DNA from: Acidimicrobiales bacterium | GTDB taxonomy: Bacteria > Actinomycetota > Acidimicrobiia > Acidimicrobiales > JABEUL01 | Direction: 5' to 3' | NCBI GenBank assembly: GCA_013044465.1 | Contig: JABEUL010000094.1 | Coordinates: forward strand, 1 to 7,664 | DNA: 7,664 nucleotides | In this document: positions 6,808 to 7,664 of the stretch, in pieces | Layout: each line of letters begins with the position of its first letter | Position numbering within the stretch: position 1 is the first letter of the stretch | Notes under the pieces: model-generated | The model's input: only the letters and a program-made list of their open reading frames with translations | Databases searched by the model: none | Told to the model about the DNA's origin: nothing | Position numbers and translations under genes: made by a program

Positions 6808-7664
6808 CTAATCTTTGTATCCCGACACTATCCAAGAAGTATATGAGGCAATTTTATTAGTATCAGAATACATCGTGGCTTTGCCATTTCCACCACCTTT
6901 GAAGCTTGCATAACAAACTAAAACTTGGCCTACCCAACTAGAAAATGGAGCTCCCGATACGGTCATTGAGTCATTAGGTGCATAGAGATCAGCGCTAATT
7001 TGTGGCACATTGGATCCATGAGTGGTAAATGCTATGTAGCCTCCTCCCGTGATACCTGTCCCTGCGGAATTGGGAGAACAGTTTGGAGTTGACGTGTTTG
7101 ACACGAATATTTGTAAGTCCTCCGAATTCCCATTTTGAGCGGGGCTAGTAGAGGTATTCACATTCACTCCATATGATCCTTGAATTGTTAAATCATTAGC
7201 TCCCGCTGTTCCATTGAACACGTAGATCTGCAACACTCCATTATTGGGTGCGGTTGAGCCTCCTGCAACTGTAAAGTCTTGACTCGATACATCAATTGTT
7301 GTTGGACCATTGCAGATATAAATTCCAGAACTCATAGTGCCCGAAAACGTATTTGAAGCAGGGCAACAGCTGTCATGATAGGGAAGTCCGGTCGTAGAAT
7401 CCGGACTGGGAGAGCATCCTGTAATGTAATTGGAGGGAATTGAAGAACTTAGCGGCGGCAAACAGGGAGTGGCAGGAACTGTAGATGGAGCCGGGCAGGT
7501 CACTGAAACATTTCCGGGATTAAGCGGAGGGAGTCCATTAGGTGTTACTCCACATGGATTAGACGCACCCGAAGCTAAACCGTATACATCTATTGTGCCT
7601 TCGTTGGTAATTAGTCCGCCGCAAGCTACAGACCCAGAGTTCATTCCGGCAGAAGCAATTCCAC
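6808..7664 (-). CDS. Cys/Ser/Gly-rich surface or pilus-associated protein (DUF7305/TadG-like), 5' partial
   Basis: The frame stays open past the right edge: codons before the ATG at 7644 encode GIASAG, so that ATG is probably internal and the start lies outside the window. The visible part (about 284 residues) is low in charge and rich in S, G, T, N and P, with ten cysteines including a CC pair. It has no membrane segment. Elements resembling exported pilus-assembly (DUF7305 or TadE/G-like) proteins are VACGGLITNEGTIDVYG near the visible start, a Pro-rich LPPL region, FSGTMSSGIYICNGPTTI, ending strands with YAPNDSMTVSGAPFSSWVGQV, and a final VLVCYASFKGGG. Together they suggest a beta-rich, possibly disulfide-bonded extracellular domain whose missing N-terminus should hold a membrane anchor or pilin-like helix. 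Family assignment is by pattern memory, not a search. It is convergent with the RDD gene and probably independent of the MoxR locus. Confidence 0.68.
   Translation of the reverse strand, partial: GIASAGMNSGSVACGGLITNEGTIDVYGLASGASNPCGVTPNGLPPLNPGNVSVTCPAPSTVPATPCLPPLSSSIPSNYITGCSPSPDSTTGLPYHDSCCPASNTFSGTMSSGIYICNGPTTIDVSSQDFTVAGGSTAPNNGVLQIYVFNGTAGANDLTIQGSYGVNVNTSTSPAQNGNSEDLQIFVSNTSTPNCSPNSAGTGITGGGYIAFTTHGSNVPQISADLYAPNDSMTVSGAPFSSWVGQVLVCYASFKGGGNGKATMYSDTNKIASYTSWIVSGYKD

Overview
The window holds most of a conserved envelope-associated locus built around a MoxR AAA+ ATPase, then part of an unrelated surface/pilus-type gene. Gene content and order (DUF4129 – DUF4350 – MoxR – DUF58 on one strand, a SpoIIM-like membrane protein on the other, then a divergent RDD protein) match what I recall of the moxR2 neighbourhood of Mycobacterium tuberculosis (Rv3690–Rv3695) and many other Actinomycetota. 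By eye the DNA is only moderately GC (roughly 40–45%, not computed). That is low for classical actinobacteria and suggests a lower-GC lineage, such as an Acidimicrobiia-like or freshwater actinobacterium. The lineage is inference; the locus type is well supported.

Layout. (1) 1–4115, + strand: a tightly packed operon of four genes. The DUF4129 protein is cut by the left edge. It overlaps the DUF4350 gene at a GTGA, then come 16 bases and a clear ribosome binding site before moxR. moxR overlaps the DUF58/vWA gene at an ATGA. (2) 4141–5846, − strand: the SpoIIM-like gene is followed, with a GTGA overlap, by a YhhN/TMEM86-family membrane protein. This pair converges on the DUF58 gene with only 25 bases between stop codons. 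(3) 5847–6695, + strand: an RDD-family membrane protein whose ATG directly abuts the ATG of the divergent SpoIIM-like gene, with no intergenic base. (4) 6696–6807: a 112-base convergent gap with a possible terminator hairpin. (5) 6808–7664, − strand: the C-terminal part of a Cys-, Ser-, Gly-, Thr- and Asn-rich protein resembling pilus-associated DUF7305/TadG-like exoproteins; its start lies beyond the right edge.

How the genes may work together. MoxR ATPases act with vWA-domain partners as chaperone-like machines that assemble or activate other proteins. Here the DUF58 protein is the membrane-anchored vWA partner. The DUF4129, DUF4350, SpoIIM-like and RDD proteins are membrane components of the same conserved but poorly characterised module. 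The YhhN protein, a family that includes lysoplasmalogenases, is the one gene that does not belong to the module as I know it, and it hints at a membrane-lipid connection. No RNA genes, CRISPR arrays, insertion sequences or phage genes were seen.
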